A DNA stretch of 64,000 bases from Conchocele bisecta (GCA_029237695.1 CM055265.1:69909903-69973902), one strand, 5' to 3'. Numbered from the stretch's first letter, positions 11,330-23,378 are shown. Notes: generated by a model from the sequence alone, not told the origin. Numbers and translations are program-made.

Positions 11330-11530
11330 AAGGTCATATAAGGCCTGGCCAACTGGTTCGATCCCGTATTCAACCTGCTGCATTTCGGGGGTGGGGGGTG
11401 TCCAAAAATCAGAACGGAATATTTACATCGAAATAAATATATATTCAGCCCTGAAATTAGAACCCGATCTGGTTCCAGGTCCATACCAAACCAAAGCCAC
11501 TTGGCCCCTTCCCCTAAATGTAATAGGAAA
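11330..11530 (+). repeat. Dispersed repeat with a perfect pol III B box (SINE candidate)
   Basis: It contains GGTTCGATCCC and a downstream block (AATCAGAACGGAATATTTAC ... AGCCACTTGG). A diverged second copy is at about 50845-51000. Length and B box suggest a tRNA-derived SINE; A box and tail are not obvious. Confidence 0.4.
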
Positions 11531-11722
11531 TCAGACTTTGTATATAAGTGTGATGAAAACAACCAATAGGACGTTGCACAAACTTGTATTTATGGGTATG
11601 TCAAATTATTTGTGGTATGTGTAAAACGCCACAAGATGTATTGCATTTACTAAGATGGCCAATACGGCAACTCCATGCCCCGTATAGTATACAGTACAAA
11701 CTAAAGCAAATAAAAATCACAT

Positions 11723-12133
11723 TTGAGATCATCAAAGACTCGAGCACTTGAAACTTTGCAGACCCTGCGCTACCTGGTGAAGGGTGAGTTCTACTCCGAG
11801 GCTGGCGACATCCACGGTGTCTCTAGGAGTTCGGTTTCTCGGTGTATTAATGATGTTGTCTCAGCCATCAATAATCGACTGGACAACATCAGTTTTCCAA
11901 CCGAGGAATAAGACCTGGCCAACTGTAAAAAAGGCCTTTTATTGTGTGGCCAGGATTCCGAACACCCTGGGCGCCGTGGATGGGACACTCAGTGTCAGCC
12001 CAATTCACTTTCCTGGTTTTCAACTTGCTGGACTAAGGCAGTTGATTTAACAGCTGTCGTATGGTTGTCAAGGTCGGACCGGATGTTTACATTCAAAGGG
12101 CTTGATGGATTTCCAATACTGAAGAATTCTTAA
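11723..12133 (+). pseudogene. PIF/Harbinger transposase remnant
   Basis: The first frame (11723-11911) reads FYSEAGDIHGVSRSSVSRCI, the helix-turn-helix part usual in this family. A second frame (11784-12050) has FYCVARIPNTLGAVDGTL, containing the first catalytic Asp region. The frames are offset, and nothing of the later catalytic motifs is clear before the 3' terminal repeats. It is a fragment, too short to act. A nuclease of this type would cut and paste the surrounding element. Confidence 0.75.
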
Positions 12134-13399
12134 GAAGTTCGTAACTTAATAAATTTCGTACGCACATGTTAGTGAAACGCACGTAAGAAGTTCGCAAGAA
12201 CTTCGTACGAAAAGTATCGTAGACGTAAGAAAGTTCGTAGCGTAAGAAGTTTAGTGAAACGGGCCCCAGTAGTCTAAGTCAGGAATTAGTCAAGTCATCT
12301 GTAGACGAGTACTACAACAGTTTGGCAGAACAAGGTATGGTCCCATCTGTCGGCCGCGACTACTCCAAGTTCGAATTGGATCTGAAGGGTAGGTTGCGAC
12401 TAAAAGCATCAAATATCCCGATCGTCAACATAAGGACCGGAAAACCCCTCTCACTGAGCACCATTGCCGGAAACCGGGGCGGTGGCCAAATCGTAAAGGA
12501 CGAACTCGGTATTCACGGATTGGAAACGTGTAAAAACAATGATGCCGGCCCGTGCTGTAGAGACTCTACAGTCTACCGACGAAACGATGGCGAAGACGGC
12601 CGCCGCAATAGAAACTGTCGAGCTCAGCTTCGCACAATGGAGCTGCGAAAGCCAGATAGATGGAATACTCAGCACGATGGATGACCCACCGTTACCTCTT
12701 CGCGAACTCCGGGGCCTCGATAGGGCTATGCAAACAGTCCGGGGTGAATTGGTCCATAACCTCTCCAAACTCACGGCGCTGGATGAACATATCGCGCTAG
12801 AAGAAAAAAAGCTTGGGGAAGTCCGTGATGATAGAGAATCTACCGAGCGTATCACCGAACGCCTGCGGTCTTTGCGGGATGAAAGAGTAGCTCGCTTGGA
12901 GGTTGCATCGGCTTGCCGTGAGGCTCTCCGCGCCCAAATAAATCGGATCCGCGAAACAATCTCGAGGGTTCTGCACGAGGAGACGACACTCGGTGAGCGT
13001 CTTCACACTCTGTTCAGAGAGCAGGGTGTCACAATAGTAAGCATCCTCACAGCATTCGGTATGACTATATCGACCCTACTTCTAGCTTTCACTGGCGGTG
13101 CGGCGGCTGCACCCGCGCCAGCACCAGCGCCAGCACGCGCCAGCACCCGCGCCAGCACCCGCACCATCCGGTGGATCCAAGGAGTGGGTAAAAAAGCATC
13201 TAAAAGCCCTCGCCAGTCTCCTGGCTAAATTAGCCGGAAAGGCGGCTGCCGCCCTGCCTGGGCTGATCGGGGGTCTCGTCTCCTACTTGTTATCTATATT
13301 ATCAAAAACGGCCGGATGGCTCGCCGAGAATGCTTAGGCTCTAATCGTGGCGATCGCCGATCTCCTACTTTTAGCCGCCTGAGAGTTCCTAAAACCATA

Positions 13400-14710
13400 G
13401 TCCGATCACCACGAGGGCGACGACGAGCCCTAATTTCTCCTCCTCGTGGGTTGTGACACTAGTTCCTAAGGAATTGGTGGAACTTGATGAGACACTAGTT
13501 CCCGCTCCTGTTCCAATTCTTCCAATCGCGATTGGATTGTGGGAACTTGATGGTGCATCCAATTCGCGTTCACGTTCCCGTTGTGGCCGATTTTTTGATT
13601 GACGGTGGCGATTACGATCTGATTATTGTAACCGTCAACCGGGTCGTCTCATAGTATCATATTGCTCGGCGCCATATAAAGACCTATTCCAAATACATAG
13701 TCTACTGGGGTGCTGGCATTCTGCAAAACGTCTTGATAATTTTCTGGATCACCTTCTCCAGGTCCACCTTAGCTGAGATGGCGTCCTCTACAAGTGCCAA
13801 GAATTGTTTTAGCGCGTCAAACGCCGTTCCCGTGCCCAGTATAGAACTGCGTGTTTGCTTCTGTGCGCCGAGGATGGCCCAGACGTATGTGCGAATGGAT
13901 TCGTTGAGGCGGGTAACACCGGCCTGCGTAAACCCTAGACCGTCGTCCAATATAAAGGTTTCTATACCCTTCTGCACGTTTCTGTCTTGTAAAATATACT
14001 GTACGTGAGCCTTTGATGGTGATAACCATGTACAGTATTTGGAATCGCACGTGTGCCCTCTAGCCACTTCAGCCCCGAATGTCATTTTGGAGGTATTAAA
14101 ATTGAAACCGTGTTTCTGAATGGTGGTGGTGCTGTGTAACTCGGAGTATAACCCCTGTCCCGTGCTCTAGACCCTTAAGATCAACGTTGCCCAGGCTGTT
14201 GCTGTTCGGGTATACTTTCTGTCTCCAATCCGAATCTTTTGAAACGTTATATTGGTCACATATCCGTTCGAACGCCTTACGGTTGTATGTGTTTTAAATG
14301 GGATTCCAGCCGTCGTCTTGAGGTAGTGGAGTACCTAGTTCTTTGAGAATCCTCATAATAGTATAATACATATGAAAGTTGTAGACGCTACTGCTCAGCA
14401 TGCTGTTCCTGTATTTTATGTGCTCTCTGAAAGAGACGCCACGCCCGGTTGTGGCACACCACACTGCAAACTTTTGTTGGTTCTGCCAGAACTGCATAGG
14501 GTTGTTGTTCCAGTTTGTTATGACATCCTGTGCAATGGTTTTAGGAAGTCGGTACTTTTCAAACATGTTAGGGGAATTGGCGTTGAAACCCAGGCCCAAA
14601 CTGGCTCTTATTTGGGGGTGTACAAGCCCACCAATGGTGTTCTTTTGAGTGTATGCACCTCCGACCAAGTACTTTGCATTATAATTAAAGCCAAATGCCT
14701 TGGTATCCAT
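13400..14710 (-). pseudogene. Long Maverick structural-type protein with C-terminal TM helix, left copy
   Basis: The start is the ATG at 14710 (MDTKAFGFNYNAKYLVGG). An open stretch to 14294 ends at a stop. Further pieces are 13702-14085 (after MTFGAEVARGHTC) and a proline/serine-rich tail with a last hydrophobic segment near 13400 (LVVALVVIGLWF). The mirrored gene is 28217-29687. The left copy lacks about 140 bp of the Pro-rich linker near 13565 present on the right. I recognise it as resembling uncharacterised conserved Maverick proteins but cannot name it. It is divergent from the penton-like gene with only 33 bp between starts. Confidence 0.5.
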
Positions 14711-14743
14711 TGAAATATATTATTATGTTTGCTACTATCACTA

Positions 14744-15271
14744 ATGTTCAAAAATAGAGTTGTGAACTTCAAAAGTCAATCGACAACTGTTGCGGAAAAC
14801 GCCGGGTAGGCCTCAGATCAATCACCTTCACGGTTGGGCGGGAGAATGTTGGGAAGAGCGAAGGGTTTGGCTATGTGAAGGATGGACGCCCAGTATGTGT
14901 AAAGCTGTCTCCCGGACTGTGGAGTTTTAGACAGCTCAAAGATTTTGTCACCTCAGAGCTTGACGGTAGAGCCAACCTCACAATCTCGAAGGCTATCGGG
15001 CTCGCAACAATGACCATCAGCCTTCACGAAAACTCTCAGGGTGCACCTTGATCGGTTGAACACATCGTACAACACGGTATACGGATCCACCAGCACATTA
15101 CTGAAAACCGTGCAAGCCAGTGATTGTTTCTTTGGGGAGACTGTGACCTTAGACTTCACACACCCCGAGATGAAAGTTTTGGAATCGGGACATATCCAAG
15201 AATTTACGGTCTCTATTATTGATGATCAAGCGAGAGAGTTAAAAACTATTACCCGATTTCGGTCGTCCTAG
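14744..15271 (+). pseudogene. Penton-like minor capsid candidate, left copy
   Basis: It is readable in two frames: an N-terminal part (about 14818-15050; GKSEGFGYVKDGRPVCVKL, then SELDGRANLTIS) and a C-terminal part (15041-15271; FFGETVTLDFTHPEMKVL, then FTVSIIDDQARELKT). The frame change near 15045 and the break near 14803 are the same in both arms. Short beta-strand-like segments and position beside other structural genes suggest the single-jelly-roll minor capsid protein of Mavericks. That call rests on pattern recognition, not on a diagnostic motif. Confidence 0.5.
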
Positions 15272-15370
15272 AAATTTCAAATTAATTCAAAGAATTAAAC
15301 TCATGTTCGTAATATAATTTATAACAACCAACATTATGAGTATATACGGACCAGGTAGTTCTTTGACAGA

Positions 15371-15897
15371 TTGACAGATATAAATTCAAAGAATCCGAGT
15401 AAGAATGATATTCCCGACGGATCCATCCTCACAGGTGATTTTCTAACTACCGGAAAAACAAAGACCTTGATCAATACGACTATATCGGAGGCCACAAACG
15501 CGATTCGCAGGAGTATAGCACAGCTTAGAGTAGACGTCCTGACGGCGACTGCACAAGTTCGCGAAGAGACACATACAGGACTTAAGGATCTCGGCGGAAA
15601 AAATTATCCAAGTTAGGAAAGCGGATCATGCAGCACTTATTGAACTAGGCGGGAAAATAACCGAATTTCGGGAAGAGGCCCATACAGAGTTTATGGAAGT
15701 TTCCGATAAACTGAAACGTGTTCGTAGAGCCACGAACAAAGCACTTGAGGAGACCTCTGAAAAGCTTCGTGTTGAGGCCCATACCGCTATAGCGCAGCTT
15801 GCCACATGGTGGACACATCTGTAGAGCAGTTTAATTTATTACGCCGCAGAAAACCCCTCATCACAGTTTGGGCTGAGAAGCGGGGCCCATTGAATTA
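15371..15897 (+). pseudogene. Coiled-coil repeat protein, left copy
   Basis: It matches the intact 175-codon frame at 27032-27559. Heptad-like helices with repeated blocks (REETHTGLKDLGGKI; FREEAHTEFMEVSDKL; LRVEAHTAIAQL) run almost the full length. This copy has one extra A in a homopolymer near 15600, which ends the frame at 15616, and an 8-bp tandem duplication (TGACAGAT) just upstream near 15370. A fibre-like or scaffold role is possible but unproven. Confidence 0.6.
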
Positions 15898-15955
15898 GGG
15901 GATCTATGAATATTCGTTCGGCGCCAAAGCGAGCAATATATATGGGGGATACGCC

Positions 15956-16231
15956 ATGGCAGCGTCCGGTACGGTTCTACGAATGGCGGTCTGCTCGGTT
16001 AATTCTAATGGTAAATCTGTAGGCGCGGTCACCGTAAATCTTGTACTGGATGGGGAAGAACGGGCGATTGGAGTCACTAAACTCGCTGGACAGAGTTCAT
16101 CGGGGGTTTTGTTGGCCGGTGACGATCCAATTAGACATTCCGAAGGTAGTGTTATTAACTTTGTTACGAAAATCGCTGACCTAGCGAGTTCTTCAACTAT
16201 TGTAACATTGTTAATTGAACTTGATTTATGA
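15956..16231 (+). CDS. Small beta-rich protein (91 aa), left copy
   Basis: The ATG at 15956 gives MAASGTVLRMAVCSVNSNG. The pattern alternates hydrophobic and polar residues with many Val, Thr and Ser, suggesting beta strands. It is open in both arms (26699-26974). Its stop overlaps the next start as ATGA (16228-16231), which marks the pair as co-expressed genes of one compact element. Family unknown. Confidence 0.55.
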   Translation: MAASGTVLRMAVCSVNSNGKSVGAVTVNLVLDGEERAIGVTKLAGQSSSGVLLAGDDPIRHSEGSVINFVTKIADLASSSTIVTLLIELDL

Positions 16232-16938
16232 CGAGTGAACATTTAATACCGTTGAACCTACAACCAAAACCTGCCGATCCTGTTTCAACAGCCAATACCA
16301 ACAATGTTGGACACTTGGGGGATATGACCCCGTCAAACTTCAGGTTGGAAAATATCGTCGAGATACAGCAGATTCTAAAACAAGAGGGGGAAACTCGGAG
16401 GGTAAATGCTCAAAAATTTAGACGAGCTGCAAATATAGCAGAGGGGGTGAGCACCTTGTTATCGTCCGTTTGTATGCTGGGTGGGGCCGGAACCGCTGCA
16501 TTGCTATCTACAGGCTTGGCAATTCTTTTTGCCGCGGGTTTGAGTTGTGTAGCCGCTGGGACAGGACTGCTGTGTATGGCGTTTAGAGTAGTGGGGAGAA
16601 AATTCGAAAATAAAAGTAGAAAGCACGACAGAATATCGGTTCTCGCAAGGTCTAAGAAAAATAGCATCGACGTTATCGTGTCCAAAGCATTGGCCGATAA
16701 CAATATATCGGCCGCTGAATTTGAGTAGGTGGTGGAGTAGATGTCTCGATATGAGGATTTAAAAAATACTATTAGAACTAAGACGCGCGCCACCCTTCCC
16801 AAGATTGAGAATACTGATTGGGATAAATTTAGGTTAAAACTGGGAGATAAAGTGGGGGGAAAAGTTACAACACCACCTCCAACACCAATACCATCCAATT
16901 TCAATTCTCGAATTGGTCGCTTGGGGTTGGACAATTGC
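16228..16938 (+). pseudogene. Membrane protein with C-terminal helical region, left copy, split by a transposon
   Basis: The ATG at 16228. An N-terminal polar region and a helix (NIVEIQQILKQEGETRR) precede two adjacent hydrophobic segments (about 16435-16580). Then come a basic stretch (RKFENKSRKHDRISVL) and a helix ending SKALADNNISAAEFE, followed by TAG (16726-16728) and another TAG (16738-16740). The frame then goes on (MSRYEDLKNTIRTK) to 16938. The right arm has the first TAG but a sense codon at the second. The 4.3-kb transposon interrupts the final codons. I have seen similar proteins repeated in many aquatic animal genomes; function unknown. Confidence 0.55.
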
Positions 16939-17435
16939 AGTAGTGCAGCGGATAAGCTGACCATTTGTGCACTTTTTGATAAAAGCACCAAACTTGGCAC
17001 AGAGTTAGACCAATATATTATGAACAAATTTGGATGTGGAGCCATCGGCCAACTGCGCCCTGGTGGCTGTGGCGGCCATTTTCCAAAATGGCCCTTAACC
17101 CTAGATGAATGAGAAGTACTGAGTAACTCTGCAGTAAAAATGATTCGAAATACCACACACAAATGCTCACCACGATGAGACAATGTGTCGCGTGCATGAC
17201 CCTGTCCCTACGCCCAAGGTCAAGGTCACGTTTGGAGGTCAAAGGTCAAATTTAGGTCAAATTTCGTTTTTCATCAAAGGTAGTCATGTAATATATCAAA
17301 TCGAAGATATTAATGAGCATAGTTCGACTTAGTCCTTTGCATACAACTGCAAATAATTAATTGGCAATGAAGATGGCCGCCAACTGTCTATTTTGCTATT
17401 GTGCGCCGAAAAGTCAGCGGAGGAATCGAAGAACG

Positions 17436-17462
17436 ACATACAACAACAACAACAACAACAAG
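17436..17462. repeat. (CAA)n microsatellite
   Basis: About eight CAA units sit between the 5' TIR and the coding region of the CXC-gene element. Confidence 0.8.
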
Positions 17463-17744
17463 AAAAAGCGACTGCTACTTTGGAATATATTTCAGGTAAT
17501 CAGCCATGTTCTATCCACTTTTATATGCTAATTACAAACATGTGAATAGTTCAAACTCCTTAACAACAAAATGGCATCTTCTTTTTAGTTCTGATACCTG
17601 ATAAATGCTGAATATAGTTGATGTGTTCACGTGCCGATACTCGAACAATACCAGTAGTCGGACTGATGAGTAACCCCTCCCCACCTCATCCTCCCGCTCT
17701 GAATAAAAAGCTAAAACAGTTCTAGGCCCCAAACCCCTGCCCAA

Positions 17745-20161
17745 TTTTTTCGTGAATGTGGAGATGGTCATTTTGAACCTGTCGCCCTCTTCACCCTGCA
17801 GCACATTGCCTACAACCAATACCTTGACCAGCTGGGTGACGCCCGCAATGAGCTGCTGAAGTTTGACGATTGGTGCCAGCAAAAGGTGGAGACCTTCCCC
17901 CAGTTCCACTACTGGACAACCGTCCTGCATCTGGAGGTGACGGTCCTGGTGTATGTGCGGTCTCTGCGCCAAGCGTCGTTTGCGATGTACGTAGATGCCC
18001 TTAGAGAACTGGCAGTGTGGTTCCATGCCCTGGATCACACCAACTATGGGCGCTGGATTCCTGTGCATCTGCGAGACATGGTTGAACTGCCGAAGACACA
18101 CCCTGAAATAGCCCAGGAATTCCGAGCTGGGAACTTCACCGTCCAGAAGACAAATAGGCTGTTCTCCGCCATCCTCATTGATCAGGCCCACGAACAGAAC
18201 AATGCTGCCATCAAAGGAGACGGAGGTGCAGTGGGCCTGACTGATAACCCCAGCGCTCTCCGACGGTGGAAGGTGGCAGGACCGGAGGTTGCCAGGCTCA
18301 TCGATGAGTTCCAGAATGAAACTGACCTGGGGAACAGACCACAAGACACAAGGCACCATGATCAGTAAGCACGTGTGCAGACTGCTTTCCTCAAAGATGT
18401 ACAATCAATGGTCAACGTGATTGATGACTTCGGGAATCCATTTGAAGAGGAGAGTCAAGATCTGCTGGTACTCGACACCAAGGACATAGCACCACACGGG
18501 GCTGTAGACACCCTCCGTCATGCACTTGAAGTGGGTCAGATGCAGCTTGACAACTTCAGAGAACGCCTGTTGGAGAGAACAAAACCCATAGATGAGAGTA
18601 TCCACAGAAACAAGCTGAAAATATTTGGTCAACCTGCTTCAAAACCTCCGGGAAAGGGCAAGCAGCAGATGAAATCCCTCAAGAATGACGTGGATCTGTT
18701 CTCTCGTCTGTATATCGGGTGCCAGAACCGGGATGGGAATCTAGAGGAATTCTTCCAACATGAAAACCAAGCCTACCCCCCTGCACTATCAGATGGTGGT
18801 AGCATCCGGCTGGGTGTCAAGAGTGACCTTCTCGCTTGTCTTGAAGACCGAAGTCAGCCCAAGTCTGAGGTTCCTCCAACCAGCTGCGTTGTGCTAGATG
18901 GAGCAGTCATCATCCAGATGCTCAAGCCAGCTACAGCAAAATGCTTCAATGAGTATGCACAGCAGGTCTTCGTGCCCTACATACTGTCAAAACTCCATCA
19001 AGCAACGCGACTGGACCTGGTTTGGGATCGCTACAATTCAGACTCGTTGAAGGGTACAGCAAGGGCCAAGCGCGGAAAAGGATTGAGAAGACGGCCAACT
19101 TCATGAGAGTCGACGATAACAAGACAGAGCTGTTCAGCTTCCTTTCTCGCGTCCTCCACGATTCATTCCAGCTTGCAGACAAGGAGCTAATCATCACTGA
19201 AGAAGATAGTGTCTTGAGCAAGCCACCGCTCCTAGATACTGCCACCCTGGCTCCTTGCAACCACGAAGAAGCAGACAACCGCATAATGTTGCATGCCGCC
19301 CACGCCGTTCATAATGGCCATAGGAAGATCCTCATTCGCACAGTTGACACTGATGTTGTTGTCCTAGAAGTGGCTCTGGCACACACCCTGGAGGAAGAAG
19401 CTGAAGTGTGGGTGTCCTTCGGGACGGGCAAGTCTTTCCGGTTCTTGGCAGCCCATGAGATGGCACGGGATCTGGGCCCTGAGAAGTCACAGGCACTACC
19501 GATGTTTCATGCGTTGACAGGCTGCGACACAGTCTCCTGCTTAGCCGGACATGGCAAGAGGACAGCATGGGCAGTATGGACAGCTCTACCTCAGCTGACA
19601 CAGACTCTCACTTACCTTTCCACTGCACCGGATCAGATTGATGAAGATGCCATGCACACCATTGAGCGGTTCGTCATCCTGCTTTACGACAGAACAAGCA
19701 CTGCAACCGATATCAACAAGGCACGCTGCAAACTATTTGCAAAGAAGAGTAATGTTCAACTGATTCCGCCAACAAGAGCAGCCCTGAAGCAGCACGTCCG
19801 ACGAGCAATATACCAGGGCGGACGTGTCTGGGGTCAGGCCTTGGTTCCTGCACCAACACTGCCATCACCAACCTACTGGGGTTGGGTCAAGACCAGCGGA
19901 CTGTACGAACCTCTCTGGACAACGCTCCCCGAGGCATCCAAGGTCTGCCAGGAGCTTGTCTCCTGCAAATGCAAGAAGGGCTGCATCAAAAGGTGCAAGT
20001 GCAAGAAGGCCAGGCTGGATTGCTGGATTGCACACCACTGTGTGCTTGTGATGGGGACTGCTCTCGGAACTGAACTCGCAAACTCAGCTAAAAATTCTGA
20101 ACTCTTCCAGACAGTACAGAGGGAATGTGAAAACAGTGAACGTATCTGGATATTGCATTGA
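17745..20161 (+). pseudogene. Tesmin/TSO1-like CXC-domain protein with PIN-like core, element-encoded
   Basis: Two frames make one protein. 17745-18368 and 18375-19106 share a frame, split only by TAA at 18366-18368. The remainder, to 20161, is in another frame with a change near 19095. The order is: a helical N-terminal part with AIDQAHEQNN-like text (here LIDQAHEQNNAAIKGDGG), then GNPFEEESQDLLVLDTKDI, VLDGAVIIQML, DLVWDRYNSDSLKG, NHEEADNRIMLHAAHAV and VDTDVVVLEVALAH. The spaced acidic residues look like a PIN/FEN-type nuclease core (inference). The C-terminus has a cysteine cluster (CKCKKGCIKRCKCKKARLDC), a CXC motif known to bind DNA. It probably mobilised, or was carried by, the surrounding element. 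Confidence 0.7.
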
Positions 20162-20329
20162 GCAGATTATTTGTTGATTAACATGAAAATTGAATTTAGC
20201 GGTGTCGTTTGACGACAGAAGTATAACCTTTCAAATACCCACGGTTGATCTGATAAAAACAAGCCACTAGAATCATTACTAACCTGGTTATGTTACTTTT
20301 GTTATATTATCATATGATTAGCATAATTG

Positions 20330-20625
20330 TGGTAACCCTTTCAACCCTGAATATATTAATGGATTATTCTATATTCAATGTCAGGCCAATCATATACATA
20401 GAACTTACAACAGTTGGGTCAGTCCATTCATCAAAAGGGTTGTTTTCTGATTTTTTAAAATAATAACTGCAAATAGTGCAGATCCTGATGAGACGGCTCC
20501 TTACTCGGTTGAAAGGATTACTACATGTTAATTTGCATCTTAATTGTCGTGGAAAATTTCCAAGAATAGCTATGATATTTAGCAGCAACATGCAACATAA
20601 TGTTTGCACAACCCTACATAATAAA
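20330..20625. repeat. Diverged copy of the TTAACCCTTT MITE family
   Basis: It begins AACCCTTTCAACCC and includes GCAGATCCTGATGAGACGGC, both found in the 246-bp elements at 49290 and 61735. It lies inside the 4.3-kb transposon, close to its 3' TIR. Confidence 0.45.
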
Positions 20626-21212
20626 AAGTAGACCTATCACTGAAGGTGATTCATACCCCCGCACATTGCTTTGACAAAGTATCATACATTTTTAAAGAAA
20701 AGTATCACCTTTTGGCGGCCATCTTGGATGGCATAATGATCCAATTGTGACAAAAGTGATGATGATGATTGTGATGTCAGAGCCATCAGCTCATTAATAC
20801 CTTCAATTTTATATATTACACGACTGCCTTTAATGAAAAATGAAATTTGACCTAAATTTGACCTAAATTTAACCTTTGACCTCCAAGTCTGACCTTGACC
20901 TTGGGTGTAGGGACACGTGTCATGTACGCGACACATTGTCTCATCGTGATGAACATTTGTGTGTGGTATTTCAAATCGTTTTACTGCTGAGTTACTCAGT
21001 ACTTCTCATTCATCTAGGGATAAGGCTTCCTCGGCAGTCACATGGCGGCCATTTTGGAAAATGGCCGCCACAGCCACCAGGGCGCAGTTGGCCGATGGCT
21101 CCACATCCAAATGTGTTCATAATGCATTGGTCTAACTCTGTGCCAAGTTTGGTGCTTTTATCAAAAAGTGCACAATAGGTTTGAATTTCTTAGGTAATCC
21201 GCTGCACTACAG

Positions 21213-21420
21213 GGAATTGTGATATTTTATAATTTTCATAAAATTAATTATAAAATTTATATAACAATAAGTAAATTTATTAAACTATGCAGTAAACAAT
21301 TTAAATAATCCAATTAATCCAATAATATTGGTAGTTGAATAATTATGAAAACATATTGAACATTAATAACGCGCTTAGCCAAACAAAAATAAAAATAAAA
21401 GTTTTAGGTCTAGCCGAGAT
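21213..21420. other. AT-rich inner end of the left Maverick copy
   Basis: These are very AT-rich non-coding bases after the last gene, matching 25855-26036 in the other arm. The element's inner terminal repeat should be near here, but no sequence matching the outer end (40200-40450) was found by eye, so the true boundary is unresolved. Confidence 0.4.
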
Positions 21421-21479
21421 TAGAATTCGCGCCGACAAAACCCGTCTGGGCCCACCTCGCTAAGCCTGGCGCTTTAAAT

Positions 21480-21680
21480 CTCTTCTCTTCTCTTTTTTTG
21501 CGCAGAATCGATTTCCGTGTCGGAGACACAGATTCTTCGCCAAAACGACAGAAGTTTTGAGCGAAAATAAAGAGACCACCAAATCCGTTATGTAATAAGC
21601 ACATTTTAAAAAATACGTACTTTGAATCGGTACTTGTTGTTGTTGTTAGTACCATGTTATCACACACCTTGGATAAACAA
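21480..21680. repeat. Half copy of the CACGTG-ended MITE, left arm
   Basis: It has the family core (AGAATCGATTTCCGTGTCGGAGACAC) and one end with GTTGTTGTTGTTAGTACCATG...ACACCTTGG. The other end is missing. It is mirrored at 25588-25780. Confidence 0.6.
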
Positions 21681-22083
21681 CACTGGGTAAATGTGCTCAA
21701 TTTCGCTCATCAGCATCGCACACATTACCGATTATTGTGCTTAGTATCTGAATATATATATATATATATAACATATTTGTGAACATTGCCTCGGTACTAT
21801 ATCATATACAGCACATTCAGTGACGAACTCGGCCATCTTTGTGTGTTCAAGCCATCAGCCATGTTCACCTCTTCTTGCGTTTGACACAGAATGGAAAATA
21901 CGAAGTAGAACAATGATACAATATAGCTATTCATACACAGAAAAATCAGGACAATGGACTCCTCGTACACACTATATTATAATGGGTAAGTTTACATGCA
22001 TGATAATAGTTTGTATCATATTGTAGAATGTTTTCTCAAGAACACTATAGCGAAGTATGAACGTCAACGCCCTGCAGAGGGCA

Positions 22084-22317
22084 GTTTCACTAAACTTCGT
22101 ACGACTAAAATGTTCGTAAGTGCAACTTTAGTATAGTCTGCAAAGTTCAATTGATGGATTTACATTTATTGAGCATAGGCTGCATATGCAGCCTATGCTC
22201 AATAAATGTACATCCAATACTTGTTTACAAGAAAACAGTGTTAATGTGACATTTACAGACTATCATAATTTTTCTCTTTCGAACATTTTAGTCGTACGTA
22301 GTTTAGTGAAACGGGTC
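22084..22317. mobile_element. GTTTCACTAAAC MITE, copy 1 (left arm)
   Basis: Inverted ends GTTTCACTAAACTTCGTACG ... GTTTAGTGAAACGGGTCC with an inner palindrome (GAGCATAGGCTGCATATGC) near 22172. The ends match those of the 3.0-kb Harbinger-like element, so this is a non-autonomous relative. Confidence 0.8.
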
Positions 22318-22678
22318 CCTGATTATTGCTATATTTTACTGCGCCAAATGGAAATGTTATTCCGCAAAGTTTTACCGTTGACTGTGGTGTAGCAATATAG
22401 TAGCTACATGTAGTTAGATCCCGGTGTGTGTTACCGTTATCACAGGCCAGTAGCCATCAGCCAATTTCACCTCTTGTAGCGTTTGACACAGAATCGAAAA
22501 TACGAAATAGAACAATGATACAATGTAGCTAATCATACACAGACACACCAGGACAATGGACTCCTCGTACACACTATGTAATAAAAGGTACGTTTACATG
22601 ATAATAATTTGTATCATATAGTAGAAAGATTTCTCAAGAACACTATAACGAAGGATGAACGTCAACGCCCTGCAGTGG

Positions 22679-22895
22679 GCCGTTTCACTAAACTTCGTAC
22701 GACTAAAATGTTCGTAAGTGCAACTTTGGGATAGTCTGGAAAGGTCAATTGATGGATTTAAATGTATGCCTATGCTCAATACATGTAATTCCAATAATTG
22801 TTTACAAGAAAACATTGTTAATTTGACATTTACAGACTATCATAATTTTGATCTTTCGAACATTTTAGTCGTACGAAGTTTAGTGAAACGGGTCC
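22679..22895. mobile_element. GTTTCACTAAAC MITE, copy 2 (left arm)
   Basis: Same ends (GGCCGTTTCACTAAACTTCG ... GTTTAGTGAAACGGGTCC). The flanking DNA of copies 1 and 2 is also similar, so a ~600-bp segment seems tandemly duplicated in each arm. Confidence 0.8.
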
Positions 22896-23378
22896 CTGAT
22901 TATTGCTATATTTTACTGAGCCAATTGGAAATGTTATTCCGCAAAGTTTTTTACGGTTGACTGTGGTTTAGCAATATAGTATCTACATGTAGTTAGATCC
23001 CGGTGTGTGTTACCGTTATTACAGGTGCCAGTGGCGGGTTTGTAGTTGTTGTCCGCTTGTATAGTTTATACATCATTATATTGCACTCTATACATATCAC
23101 GCAATCTGATTGGCTGATGGTCATACATTACATGTATATCATTTTTGATGAACGATCGCATATTATTTCAATATTTATTCCTACGCCAGTAGTAAAGGAG
23201 TGCATTAGAAATAGGTTAACGCAAATTACAATACAGTTAAACCTATAATAACAAAAACAAACTGATGCCAGCCGAACCCGAATTTTCTGTGAGAATCACT
23301 ATAAAACGTAAGCAGGCTGAAACGTAAGTTTCTGTCTAAAACGCAGGATGACTTGCGTTATGGACAGAAACTCGGGTT

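Larger units (their letters stand above)
16941..21209. mobile_element. 4269-bp DNA transposon with long TIRs and a CXC-domain gene
   Basis: The termini are TAGTGCAGCGGAT ... ATCCGCTGCACTA, flanked by CAG (16938-16940 and 21210-21212). The empty site with one CAG is preserved in the right arm (near 26050). Terminal inverted repeats run roughly 390-420 bp each (16941-17335 and 20785-21209) with moderate divergence. They share TTTGATAAAAGCACCAAACT and a GGTCAAGGTCA block. Superfamily is uncertain: the 3-bp duplication fits Harbinger or CACTA-like groups, but the tips read TAGTG...CACTA, the reverse of a CACTA end. Confidence 0.85.

Noticed and set aside
16941..16953. Calling the 4.3-kb element CACTA/EnSpm from its tips
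   Set aside because: The tips read TAGTG at the 5' side, the reverse of CACTA ends, and no EnSpm transposase was seen.
17532..18404. 290-codon reverse-strand ORF opposite the CXC gene
   Set aside because: No family resemblance; the forward frame shows clear conserved text, so this is a shadow.
21757..21772. TA repeat as an insertion hotspot or origin
   Set aside because: A short simple repeat, with a mirrored copy at 25491, and no other signal.
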